The notes under the pieces were generated by a model, which was not told where the DNA came from, did not search any database, and worked only from the letters and a program-made list of their open reading frames with translations. Positions 24,126-34,082 of a DNA stretch of 64,000 nt are shown here, piece by piece (the first letter of the stretch is position 1; each line of letters starts with the position of its first letter). The DNA is from Argentina anserina (lineage: Eukaryota > Streptophyta > Magnoliopsida > Rosales > Rosaceae). The DNA lies in NCBI RefSeq assembly GCF_933775445.1, contig NC_065872.1, positions 6,634,001 through 6,698,000 of the forward strand, written 5' to 3'. The position numbers were made by a program, and so were the translations under genes.

Positions 24126-25125
24126 TGTTCAAAATGGTTGGAAAAACCATTTAAAACCAAATGTTAATTATTTAATTAAATTAAGTTAAACTTATAATTA
24201 ATCAAAGATGAACATAAATTTGAGTTCTCCATAATGAGGGCTACAAGATCATATGTTTGTTTGTGTAATTTGGTTTGTGGGTGAATAAGAAATTGTCACT
24301 CAAAGATGACTACTTAGAATGAGGGAAATGTATTTGTCCCACATTGGAAAAGAGAAGTGTTGAAAAGAATTTATATAGAATCCATTGTGTATGGATTGTA
24401 AAGTGTGTAAGCCCCCTTATACTCTCTCGCGCACGCGCAGTGGGGGTGCAAATCCTAGGTCACAAGGGAAACTCGTGTATGCCCGTGCGACCTGCGGACA
24501 CGAATGCAACACCGAATTGAGGGTTAGAACGCAGATTCTTTTTTTCCGAAAATTCGGTTTTGACTTTTCAAATTCTCTTGACTGTTCAAATTTTTCTTTT
24601 GTAACAACTGAGTTATTGTGTGTTATGGAGAATTATAACATAATTGAAATCAATGTTTGTAACATATGTAACTCATATATGTTATGATTTTTTGATTTCT
24701 ATAACAGTCATCTTATTAATTGCTGATTGCAAATCCTCACAGTATAAATAGCCACCATCATTTCATTGTAAAATCATCCCATTCGAAACACAATCCTCTC
24801 CCACTCTCAAAATTCTTAGCTTTTCTCTAGTGATAGAAAGAGGTACATTTCGAGTTCGTTGAGGGTTCTAGTTAGTAGTGCAACTTCCTAGAATCGTTTA
24901 GTCGTTATATCCTGGGAGACAAGCGCCAAGCATCCTTGCACCGGTAGAGGAGGCGTAAACGTCTTAAGGACAGTGTGGTATCACACACGTCTCGACTAGT
25001 TCTTCCATCACCAATCGTTCGGTACTTTGGTTGAATTTCTTTTCGTGTTCTTCGTTTATGATTTATAATTATTTATAATTCGGCTTATTAAATTATATAT
25101 GCAATATATCACTGTTTTTATAACA
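24126..25125 (+). repeat. Inner Copia 3' LTR (complete, 1 kb)
   Basis: TGTTCAAAATGGTTGG to TTTTTATAACA, followed by the TCTTC target duplication. A TATAAATAGCC promoter-like motif lies near 24744, followed by ACCATCATTTCATTG, consistent with a U3/R boundary. Confidence 0.9.
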
Positions 25126-25747
25126 TCTTCTACTTGGCACATAGCCAATCTTTTTCTTCTTACTCTGTTTTCTGGGTTTTTTGTTTCTATTTTTTTCCGA
25201 CCGGTCCCTCGTGCTCACCGCTGCCTCCTCCGTCCGGCTCCGTCACCGCTGCCCTCCAGCGCTCCTCGATGTCGCCGTTCATCCTCCCTGCCCCCCGACG
25301 TCGCCAACCGCTCCTCCGGTGCTGCTGCTCTCCGACGCCGCTCGACCTAAAGTCGTCGTCCGCTCCGCATTCGACCCGACGTCGTCGTCCCTCCGCCGCT
25401 GCTGCTGCCCCTCCCTGACGTCGCCGTCCGCTCCTCAGTCGCCGCTCCTCGACCCGAAGTCGCTCCTCTCCGGCCGCTGTTATGTTTCTCGAATCGGCCT
25501 CTCTGCACCGCCCGACCCGGTTTTATTTTCGCCCCGACCCGACCCGGCCCAACTTCGACCCGACCCAGCCCAGATTCGATGCGAACCGACCCGGTAAATT
25601 CGACCCGACCCGGTCTGGCCAGATCAGTAGCGTTTTCCTGTCAGTGCATACTCACCGTCAGTGCAAGTGCACCGGAGACAGATTATTCTCTATTTTTTGT
25701 GCTTTTTTGCTGTCTAATCCCTGATTTTTTACATTGTTTCTTTTTCA

Positions 25748-26690
25748 ATGGGTTCTGGACACGAAACGGAGGGTTCTCATCTCCCTGATGTTCCGACATT
25801 CGAAGTCTATGTTAAAGGTTCTGGCAGTGGTTCATTTGGGGGCGCCAAACTCAACGGGACCAATTTCCGTAAATGAAAACGACTTATGGCTGCTCATCTT
25901 CTAGTCATGCACAAGATGGGGCATGTCACCGGTGTCACTACGGATCCTAGTCTTGAGGATATTGTTGCCTACAATAAATGGGATGACGACGATGGTCTTG
26001 TCATGTCCGTCTTGTGGAAAGCTATGAATGATGAGATAGTTGATATGGTGGAGGCATGTGCCACTGCGCATGCAATATGGGAGACACTAGCTGGCTTATA
26101 TACTAATAACTCTGATTTGATACAGGTTCATGAGTTAATGTGCACAGTTTTGGCAATACACCAGGATGGGCAACCGGTGGTGCACTATTTCACAAAACTA
26201 AAAAATATTTGGACTGAGATTGATGTAAAACGTCCTTGCATGATAAAAAACAAGAGGATATTGTTTGGTACCAAAAGGAGAAGGAGCTTGAATGAGTTCA
26301 CCATTTCCTGAAAGGTCTTGATGCAAAGCATACCAGTGTGAAAGGCGAATTGCTCCGAATGACCGAACCACCTAGCTTACAAACCGCTTTCACCTATATC
26401 TGAAAGGATGAGTCTTAGCAAGAGAGTATTCTTCAGGCACCGGCTGTCGTTTCCAGTCTTATTGTTCATGCTCGTTCTCCGGCACCACCCCTTCCGCAAG
26501 CAACTTCAGCTCCCCTTCATCGAAAAGGACCACCACCAGGCTTTGGGAATCAGCCCCGCCCTCCTTGCTCTTATTGCCATGATACTAACCATGCTCGTGC
26601 GACATGTAGGAAATTGTATCCATACCTTATGCCTAAGAGGCCTAATTATCATCCCCAGGCAAAAACAACTATTCAATTAGTTCTGGAACC
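25748..26690 (+). pseudogene. Outer Copia gag
   Basis: The likely start MGSGHETEGSHLPDVP leads into KLNGTNFRK, the usual Copia capsid (UBN2-type) opening, but an in-frame TGA at 25874 follows. The reading resumes with RLMAAHLLVMHKMGHVTG and AIWETLAGLYTNNSD. Further stops follow at about 26309-26311 and 26401-26403. A CCHC zinc knuckle (CSYCHDTNHARATC) is still readable near 26566-26607 in another frame. At least one substitution stop and one frameshift are therefore present. Confidence 0.85.
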
Positions 26691-26799
26691 AGATATCTAT
26701 GGTGTGGTTGGACATGATCATCATACCGCTGGAGAAGCACCTATAGCCTCCATCGTTGGTCGTGGTCAAATTGTTATGGCTTTCAATATTTCTCACTTT

Positions 26800-29700
26800 G
26801 TTAGTTTTGATACATGGATTATTGGTTCTGGTGCATCTGATCATATGACTTATGACAAATCTTATTTTACCGTATTGTCCCTCCACACATACCCTATGTT
26901 ATTAATGCTAATGGTGAGGCATTCCCCGTGTTAGGGACATGGTCCGTTCGTATTACTCCCACCATAGAGCTTCACAATGTGCTCTATGTACCCGTTTTAT
27001 CTCATCATTTGATATCTGTTTCCCAACTGAACGGTGATGCTCAGTGTTCTGTAACCCTTTTTCCTATGTATGTGGCATTTCAGGATCTTCTCACCGGACG
27101 GGTAATTGGTCGGGGGTCTTTGAGGGGCCGGTTGTTTCATCTGGATCTAACATACGCCAGGGAAAAACCAGGGGGACAGTCTCGGACCGCTTTACTCTCC
27201 ACTTCTAACAAGCTAAGTGAAGTTTGGTTATGGCACCGTCGCTTAGGGCATCCATATTTTAGTGTTATGAAAAAATCCAAGCATACTTTGTTTATTAGTG
27301 TGGACGAGTCTTTTTATCTTGTGAGACATGTGTTTTGGGCAAGAGTCATCGATCTACTTATTCCCCTAGTACTTCTACTAAAAGTATTATTCCTTTTGAA
27401 TTAATTCATTCTGATGTTTGGGGACCCTCTAAAAAGTCTACTGTGTCAGGAATGCGATATTATGTGTCATTTATTGATGATTGCACACGTGTTTCATGGA
27501 TTGTTCTTCTTAAAAATAAAGATGAGGTTTTTCCAGCTTTTCGTGCCTTCCATACCTCTGTCCAAACACAATATAATGCCACTATTCGAGTTCTTCGTTC
27601 TGATAATGGGTGGGGAATATGTGAATCATGTCTTTCATGAGTTCTTTAACACACACAGAATTGTTCATCAAACAACGTGTCCTTACACACCTGAGCAAAA
27701 TGGGGTTTCTGAAAGAAAAAATCGTCATTTACTTGATATGGCTCGGTGTATTCTTTTTAGTGCCCATCTGCCTAAATACCTTTGGGGTGATGTTGTCATT
27801 ACTTACGCCCACCTCATTAATCGTCTTCCATCTTGTATCCTTCAGGGGAAAGTTCCATATGAGGTGCTTGCATCTCATGTCTCGTTACCCTCTTTTCATA
27901 ATCTTCCTACCCGTGTTTTCAGTTGTGTTGCTTTTGTTCATCTTCCACCACATCAGCTGTCTAAGTTGGATGCCCGGGCAGTTAAATGTGTGTTTGTTGG
28001 GTACGGAAGACATCAGAAATGCTACCGGTGCTATCATCCCCCCACCCGGAAGTACTATGTCACTATGGATGTTACCTTTTTTGAGGACATGAGTTATTTT
28101 TCCTCTTCTAATACTACTCTTCAGGGGGAGAATTCATATTTTGAAGAGCTGTATCATGGAGAGGGGGAGACAAGTGAGCCCGTCGATATGGTGACAGGTT
28201 CCATTGAGATTACCAATGTGTCAGCTACACAGGCACCACCGGATATTGTCACTCCAGAGATTCAGGAACAAGAATATGACAACACAACTACCCCTCATGT
28301 CTCCCATACAGTCATTTATACTCTTGACCAATGCTCTCCTGGTACAGAAGATCACTCATATAAGGTTAGTCATTCTATTGGGGCTAATAGTAGACAATAT
28401 GTCTTGTCAAATAGGTCTATTCGGGGTCAGCCAACAAAAAATATGAACCTACCCTTCAAGCTAAAGCTAAGTATCCTGTGACAAATTTTATATCTAGCAA
28501 AAGATTATCTAAGTCATATGAGTCATTTGTGAATCAAATATCTACTATATCAGTACCTAACAAAGTGCATGATACATTGGGAGATCCAAAATAGAGGAAA
28601 GCAATGGAGGAATAGATTGACGCATTACAAAATAACAATACTTGGGAGCTTGTATCTCCACCACATGGCAAGAAGGTTGTAGGATGTCATTGGGTGTTTA
28701 CAGTAAAGCATAATCCAAATGGGTCAGTGAGCCGGTATAAAGCACGCCTAGTAGCGAAGGGGTTCACCCAGACATATGGCATAGACTATGATGAGACATT
28801 TGCACCTGTTGCAAAGATAAACACTATTCGGGTATTACTTTCTTTTGCTGCTAACTTAAACTGGCCTCTTAGGCAGTTTGATGTTAAGAATGCATTCCTT
28901 CATGGAGAACTAACAGAGGAAGTATACATAGATATTCCACTTGGATATGTGGCCGCTTCTCCAAGTAACTCTGTATGCATATTGAGAAAGTCTTTGTATG
29001 ATCTTAAACAGTCACCTCGTGCTTGGTTTGGAAGATTCTCACAATTCATGAGGAAAATTGGCTACAGACAGAGTAATTCAGACCACACGTTATTTCTCAA
29101 ACATCAACAAGGGAAGGTAACAACTCTAATTATATATGTTGATGATATTGTAGTTACTGGGAATGATATTGTTGAAGTGGATAGATTACAGAAACAGCTT
29201 GCCACAGAGTTTGAGATGAAGGACCTAGGTATACTCAAGTACTTCTTAGGCATTGAAGTAGCCCGGGGAAGTGATGGTATCTATTTGTGTCAAAAGAAGT
29301 ACATCTTTGATCTACTAACAGAGACAGGTATGTTGGATTGCACTCCCATTGATACTCCTATTTAGCATAACCATCGGTTAGCAGAGTATTCAGATCAAGT
29401 TCCTACTGAAAAACCTCGTTATCAGAGGCTAGTTGGATGCCTGATTTATCTATCACATACCAGACCAGATGCTGCATATGCAGTAAGTGTAGTGAGTTAG
29501 TTCATGCATAATCCCAGTGAAGACCACATGAATGCTGTTGTAAGAATCTTGAGGTACTTGAAGTCAGCTCCAGGGAGAGGAGTAATGTTCTCTAATCACA
29601 ATATCCTTGAAATTTGTGGTTTCATAGATGCAGACTGGGCTGAAAATATTACAGATCGGAGATCCACATCAGGGTACTTTACCTTTGTTGGGAGTAATCT

Positions 29701-30091
29701 TGTTACATGGAAGAGTAAGAAACAAAAGGTGGTAGCACGATCTAGTGCTGAAACAGAATACAGAGGTATGGCTAAGGGAGTGTGCGAATTGTTATGGTTT
29801 AGAAATTTGCTACAAGATTTGAGTATTAAGCTTAAATGTGCTATGCAACTGTACTGTGACAACAATGCAGCTATTGATATTTCACATAATCATGTGCAAC
29901 ATGATCGTACAAAACATGTGGAGGTTGATCGTCACTTTATAAAAGAGAAGCTAGACACGAAGATCATTAGTTTTCCTTTTATTTATACAAAAGAGCAGCT
30001 TGCCGATATGCTCACAAAAGGAGTGTCTAAAATGGTCTTTTATGATTCACTTAGTAAGTTGGGCATGGTTGATATGTATGCACCAACTTGA
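26800..30091 (+). pseudogene. Outer Copia pol (protease, integrase, reverse transcriptase, RNase H)
   Basis: Domains in order, all recognisable but broken. Protease: SGASDHM, with the catalytic Asp replaced by Gly (codon at 26824). GAG pre-integrase: LWHRRLGHPYF. Integrase: IHSDVWGPS, FIDDCTRVSWI, LRSDNG, then YTPEQNGVSERKNRHLLDMA after a frameshift near 27610. RT: RYKARLVAKGFTQTYGIDY, FDVKNAFLHGEL, YVDDIVVTGND (catalytic motif intact at about 29134-29145). RNase H: DADWAENITDRRSTSGY, ARSSAETEYR, DNNAAI and EQLADMLTKG. In-frame stops occur at about 28592, 28613, 29363 and 29498. The C-terminus ends at 30091, just before the purine tract. Confidence 0.9.
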
Positions 30092-30099
30092 GGGGGGAG

Positions 30100-30206
30100 T
30101 GTCGGCGTGAATCACGGAGTAATTAGTGTTAGATTAGGCTATATATATGATTAATCTGTGTATGAATTCATCAAGCAATTACAAGCAATAAGCAATATTC
30201 TTCTAC
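30100..30206 (+). repeat. Outer Copia 3' LTR (short)
   Basis: TGTCGGCGTGAATCACGG to TATTCTTCTAC, preceded by the purine tract GAGGGGGGAG. Differs from the 5' copy at about 2 positions. The exact 3' end is uncertain within a few bases because the flank is not a simple target duplication. Confidence 0.85.
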
Positions 30207-30209
30207 TAT

Positions 30210-30453
30210 CGTGTGAGTTTTTTCATAGCTGTTAAACAATGGTTTGTTTTCTTCAACTTTGAGAACTAAATCTTATAAACATTATTTGGTTTCGATTTCT
30301 CCTCTGACTCTTCTGACTTATACAATCCGGGAACCCTCCCAGGTATTATGTCTATGGAATTGATGACGTAGCTTCAACACTGGTTTGCATTTTGCAAGAT
30401 AGATGCTTGATATTAATTTGCTACTAGTATATCTATTATCGAATGCCTACTTT
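30210..30453 (+). repeat. Right copy of the 244-bp direct duplication
   Basis: CGTGTGAGTTTTTTCATAGC to CGAATGCCTACTTT, starting 3-4 bp after the end of the 3' LTR and continuing into unique sequence (CTCCAAGAAAACC). Partner of 21173-21416. Confidence 0.9.
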
Positions 30454-30861
30454 CTCCAAGAAAACCACTGAATTGGTAATATATGGTAAGATGAACCCGA
30501 GAAGACAACAGTTTCATGAACCCCATTATGTAATGATTGTAATCTACTATTCAGACAATCACCTGAAAAGGACAGCAAGAACAAAACATATTACTCAACT
30601 GCGTAAGATCAGTTAGATTAGCCAGGCAATGTTCTACTAGTGCACATAGTCAAACAAGTAAAGAGACAGACATAAGTAAACTAGCATACTAAACCAAAAC
30701 TTGAAGCTTTTATTTCCAAATAGCTTCCAACTTGTTTCATCGCCACCGGCATTGCTAACAATTCAATCAGATCAGATCAGCTCAGTCTGAGTGAAGACTG
30801 ACAACCGATGAAGCAATCGCATATTCACTTTTAGACAAACCAAATCGAATTCCATCCATAT
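30454..30861. other. Intergenic / 3' flank of the PPR gene
   Basis: AT-rich; probably the 3' UTR and downstream flank of the minus-strand PPR gene. Nothing else seen. Confidence 0.5.
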
Positions 30862-32198
30862 TCATCCTGTAGCTTCTTTAGCACTACTATGAGTATGAGG
30901 GACTGAAGAAGTAACAGTATCCAATTTCTTCCGGTCATTCCTGGCTTTACGAGGAAACCTCTTCTTACCATTGGGCTTCGTCCACTGCTTTCTATTTACA
31001 GTTCCTCGTTTCTCTTCATCATCATCATCATGAGGAACACAAGAAGCATCGAGTTCTTCAGGCACCAAACCAAGACCCTCCTCCAATTTCTTCCAGGCAT
31101 TCATCACATTAGGAGGAAACCTCTTTACTGTCCTAATCAACCCCTTCACCTCCTTCCTCATATTCTTCTTCATCAACCCCTCAGCCAACAACTTCAAAGT
31201 ACTAAAATCCGGGATCTTATGCACCTCCACACTCTTCTTTAACACCCTATACGCCCTCTCAAACAACTCATTCTTACAGAGATTAAACACCAAAATCCTA
31301 AAAGTCGCCGCATTAGGATTAAGCTTATACCCATCCAACCCCCTATAAACCTTCTCAGCTTCCTCCATCCTCCCATCCCTGCAATAACAACTCATCAAAT
31401 AATTATAACTAAAAGCATCCGGCTTCAATCCAGCAGCAAGCCAGCAACCATCTCATCAAGCAAACCATTCACACCTTCGGCACTCTCATCAACATGAGCA
31501 TACATTATCTTCACATTGTACGCCGCCGCATCAACCTTGCAGCCCTTGCCCACCATCTCATCCCACAGCTTCTCAGCCTCATCTCTACTCCCCTTCTTAT
31601 ACAAAGCATTGAACACAGTGGTAAACGCCACAGCTGTCACCTCAATGCCCTTCTCCTCCATCATCCTCACCATCTCGATCGCCTTCTCCGGCTTCCCAGC
31701 CTCACAGTAAGCCTTGATCAGAATCCCATACGACACCTCGTCAGGGGAGACAACACTGTACTTCGTTGGAATTTCGTCGAACAGCTGAGGAACTCTGTCG
31801 AACTGTTTTGAAAGATTACAGGCTGTAAGTAAAGAGTTGAAGGAAACTGAAGTTCGGGGAGTAGCTAGGTTGTCCATTTGGTCATAGGTTTTGAGCGCGT
31901 GGTCGAACATGCCAGCTCGGCCGTAGGATCGGATTAAGGTAGACAAGTAAGGCTCCTGCGTGATTCACGGGTCGTTTCTGTGGGACTCGATGAAGGATTC
32001 GATGTCGGAGAAGCGGTGGGACTTGGCGAGGCGGCGGACGGCGAGGTCTACGGAGGAGTAGATTTCGAGGGCTTTGTCGGGGTCGTGTTCGGAGCGGAGC
32101 TTGGACTTGGCTTTGGAAATGGAGATGGAGGAGTGGGCGGTGGAGGTGGTGGTGGTGGAGAGGCGCCGGAGGTGGCGGATTGGGATGGAGGTGGACAT
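30862..32198 (-). pseudogene. Mitochondrial-type small PPR protein (At4g36680/At2g18520-like), disrupted
   Basis: PPR proteins bind organellar RNA through arrays of about 35-residue helical hairpins. Start MSTSIPIRHLRRLS at 32198 gives a Ser/Thr-rich, Arg-containing leader typical of a mitochondrial targeting peptide. Repeats read on the same strand include YLSTLIRSYGRAGMFDHAL, SFNSLLTACNLSKQFD, SYGILIKAYCEAGKPEKAI, AFTTVFNALYKKGSRDEA, AYNVKIMYAHVD and FSYNYLMSCYCRDGRMEEA, then a basic tail. Lesions: an in-frame TGA at about 31962-31964 (a CGA or AAA-type codon expected), and an 8-bp near-tandem duplication near 31430-31445 (GCTTGCT-type) that shifts the frame between DEMVAG and KPDAFSYN. From memory of the family, about 17 residues also seem to be missing in frame near 32050. 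The rest is well preserved, so loss is recent or, less likely, an assembly artefact. The upstream ATG at 32309 is in AT-rich leader and is not favoured. Confidence 0.85.
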
Positions 32199-32428
32199 TT
32201 TTCGGGAGGGGTTTGCGGGATTGGGGAGGAAGGGTTTAGGGGAGTTTACTGGGAAATTTAAGGGTTTTACTTCTATCTTCTTGTTGTTGTAGGTCAACTT
32301 CTTTTTCATTAATATTTTTATTTACTGCTTGGGTAATAGTAAAACAATTACTTACTTTTTTTATACCGTTAATTTCACTGAGTTCATGCCTACCAGGTCT
32401 CATGTACGGTTTGAAGATCTCTAGTTCT

Positions 32429-33072
32429 TTACAATGGCGATGTTCCCATCTCTGGTGTTACTGATCTTCTTGGTCTTCTTGGCTTTAACTCATTCTGCAA
32501 AAACTTCAAATTTCTTCTCTATTTTCCAAAAATCTTTTGGGTGGTTTTGTTTTAAATTTTGTGTCTAAATTAATCATTTATACATTATGTTCAATTTTGT
32601 AAAAATTAATAAATTATAGACTTTTTTTGTAGTCTAAAAATTTAACCATTGAAATTTCCTTCTTACTTTATTAATGAAACAAAAGAAAGAAAAAACACTA
32701 GAGGAAGGGACTAATACGTGCCCCAAAGTGAAACAAAACCCTAAAAAAATACTGAAGGAAGGGACTAAAATGTGCCCCAAAAGTAAAACGGGGAAAATTA
32801 AAAGATGATGAAATTAGTTCACATATGCTTAAGACCATAGCGTCAAGCTCAGTGACCATAAACATGTGTTTTGCATAAGCTCTTTACTTCAAGATTATTA
32901 CTTAAGTACTACCATAATTCATTCCAGAAGTGAAGGCAAACAAGAAAAGTCCTAACATTCACATTAATTATATATTTGCTTCAGTCTTAAGTTTTAAGGT
33001 ATTCTTTTCATTATTTGCAATCTTAACAGCTAGAGTGCGATAAGAGTGCAATTTTCTCCAAATGAAACGCAA
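32429..33072 (+). repeat. Direct-repeat segment, left copy (partner at 44829-45456)
   Basis: Starts TTACAATGGCGATGTTCCC and ends AATGAAACGCAA. Near-identical in layout to 44829-45456, 12.4 kb away in the same orientation. It contains a 44-codon ORF (32434-32568) beginning MAMFPSLVLLIFLVFLALTH, a hydrophobic stretch like a signal peptide or membrane anchor, then SAKTSNFFSIFQKSFGWF. No family is recognised. The rest is AT-rich. Confidence 0.85.
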
Positions 33073-33143
33073 GTAGTGGCTTTTTAACACATGTTCAATT
33101 AAGAGAGTCAAGTAATTACGTTAGTAAACTAAAGAAATAGACT

Positions 33144-33719
33144 CTAAGTAGCACGGACACGGACACGAGTATCCGTATTAGACACGATTCGATATATAAA
33201 CACGGCATATATAAATTTTTTTTGACACAGACACGTGGTGGACACGTTAATTAAATATTATTTTTAATATATATATAATTTTTTTAAAAAAAAAATTATT
33301 TTATAAATTTGAAAGTATTTAGAATTTTCGATGTATATATATGTCAAAGTGTGCATTAAAATGATGAAAACATAACTTGTTAGAATGGCTAAGGACTTGA
33401 TAAGTACCTTGGATAACTAAGGTTTGAATCTCACTACAAACATTTTTATTTTTATTACGAGTTTCTCTCCTTATATATATATATATATATATATTAAAGT
33501 GTGTATAAATATAACAAAAACTGAATCTGTTGGAATGATTGAGGAGTTGTTGAGTGTCTTGGATGACCAATGTTCGATTCTCACCAAAAGCACTTTCACT
33601 TTTATTATGAGTTGGTGCATGTCCGGGCCGTGTCCAAAGTCAGTTCGCGTGTCTGAGCGTGTCCGTGTTCATATCGGACACGCAATACGGTACCATGAGC
33701 ACGTGTCCGTGGTACATAG
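33144..33719. mobile_element. MITE with CTA(A/T)GTA(G/C)CACGGACACG ends and 8-bp target duplication
   Basis: The left end CTAAGTAGCACGGACACG and right end (reverse complement) CTATGTACCACGGACACG match except at two sites. Flanks carry AATAGACT (33136-33143 and 33720-33727); one more base (C) could be included, so the duplication is 8 or 9 bp. Eight would favour hAT, nine Mutator. Subterminal CGTGTCC repeats are common near both ends. The core contains two tandem tRNA-like modules (separate entry). Confidence 0.85.
33334..33614 (+). repeat. Two tandem tRNA-like (SINE-like) modules inside the MITE
   Basis: Copy 1 is about 33334-33470 and copy 2 about 33481-33614, separated by (TA)n. Each has AAAGTGTG near its start, an A-box-like stretch (AATGGCTAAGGACT in copy 1), a B-box-like stretch (GGTTTGAATCTC at 33421-33432; TGTTCGATTCTC at 33571-33582), then TTTTATTATGAGTT or a similar tail. 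The spacing and motifs resemble internal Pol III promoters of tRNA-derived SINEs. Copy 2 has the poorer A box. Confidence 0.55.
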
Positions 33720-33727
33720 AATAGACT

Positions 33728-34077
33728 CATTCATGTATCTGTATGAGAATGAGACCATTAGATTCATTTCTCTATATTACAACTTGTTAATCAGCTGGAC
33801 ATACTGGCTGTGAGATTGGAGAAATTAGTCATGGATTCTTGGGAAGCAGAGCAATAATCAATTTATTTCATTTCTAATTAGTAAGACTTAATGATTAACA
33901 GACCTAACAAATAATCATTCAACAGTATGTAAGAATGTAACTGCTGCTTTCCAGACGTTACGTGATCGAGTGGTTAGAGTCTAAATTTTGAATCTTGTTC
34001 GAATCTTCTCGGTGGCTAGAGGGAAGAATTGGATCTGATAAGATCTTTCGGCAGAGATTACTGATCCGTTAGGGTTT
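33728..34077. other. Left flank of the chromovirus insertion; weak tRNA-like remnant
   Basis: Mostly AT-rich. Around 33960-34015 the sequence has CGAGTGGTTAGAG (A-box-like) and GTTCGAATCTT (B-box-like) about 33 bp apart, reminiscent of a Ser-type tRNA, but without a foldable acceptor stem I could find. No coding exon for the neighbouring DUF760-like fragment is evident here. Confidence 0.35.
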
Positions 34078-34082
34078 GCAGA

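Larger units (their letters stand above)
21521..25125 (+). mobile_element. Inner Copia LTR retrotransposon, internally deleted, nested in the outer 5' LTR
   Basis: Starts TGTTGGAAAATGG and ends TTTTTATAACA. A perfect 5-bp duplication TCTTC (21516-21520 and 25126-25130) shows insertion into the outer 5' LTR. The 3' LTR is complete (24126-25125, 1000 bp). The 5' LTR stops at about 22289 and joins directly to the middle of the reverse transcriptase, so the LTR end, primer-binding site, gag, protease, integrase and the N-terminal part of RT are gone. About 575 bp of non-coding sequence lies between the pol stop and the 3' LTR, which is preceded by TGTGGGGAAT (purine tract). Confidence 0.92.
21417..30206 (+). 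mobile_element. Outer Copia LTR retrotransposon (defective), interrupted by a nested Copia element
   Basis: The short LTR (about 105 bp) starts TGTCGGCGTGAATCACGG. The 5' copy is at 21417-21520 plus 25131-25133, split by the inner element; the 3' copy is at 30100-30206. A degraded primer-binding site (TTGGCACATAGCC) follows at 25134, and a purine tract (GAGGGGGGAG) precedes the 3' LTR. Between them lie a GC-rich leader (about 25200-25620), gag, protease, integrase, reverse transcriptase and RNase H in Copia order, with several stops and frameshifts. The two LTRs differ at about 2 sites by eye. Instead of a 5-bp target duplication it is bounded by a 244-bp duplication. Confidence 0.9.

Noticed and set aside
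25200..25620. A separate gene in the GC-rich stretch before the outer Copia gag
   Set aside because: Low-complexity Pro/Ser/Asp-Pro frames between PBS and gag; best explained as the element's leader.
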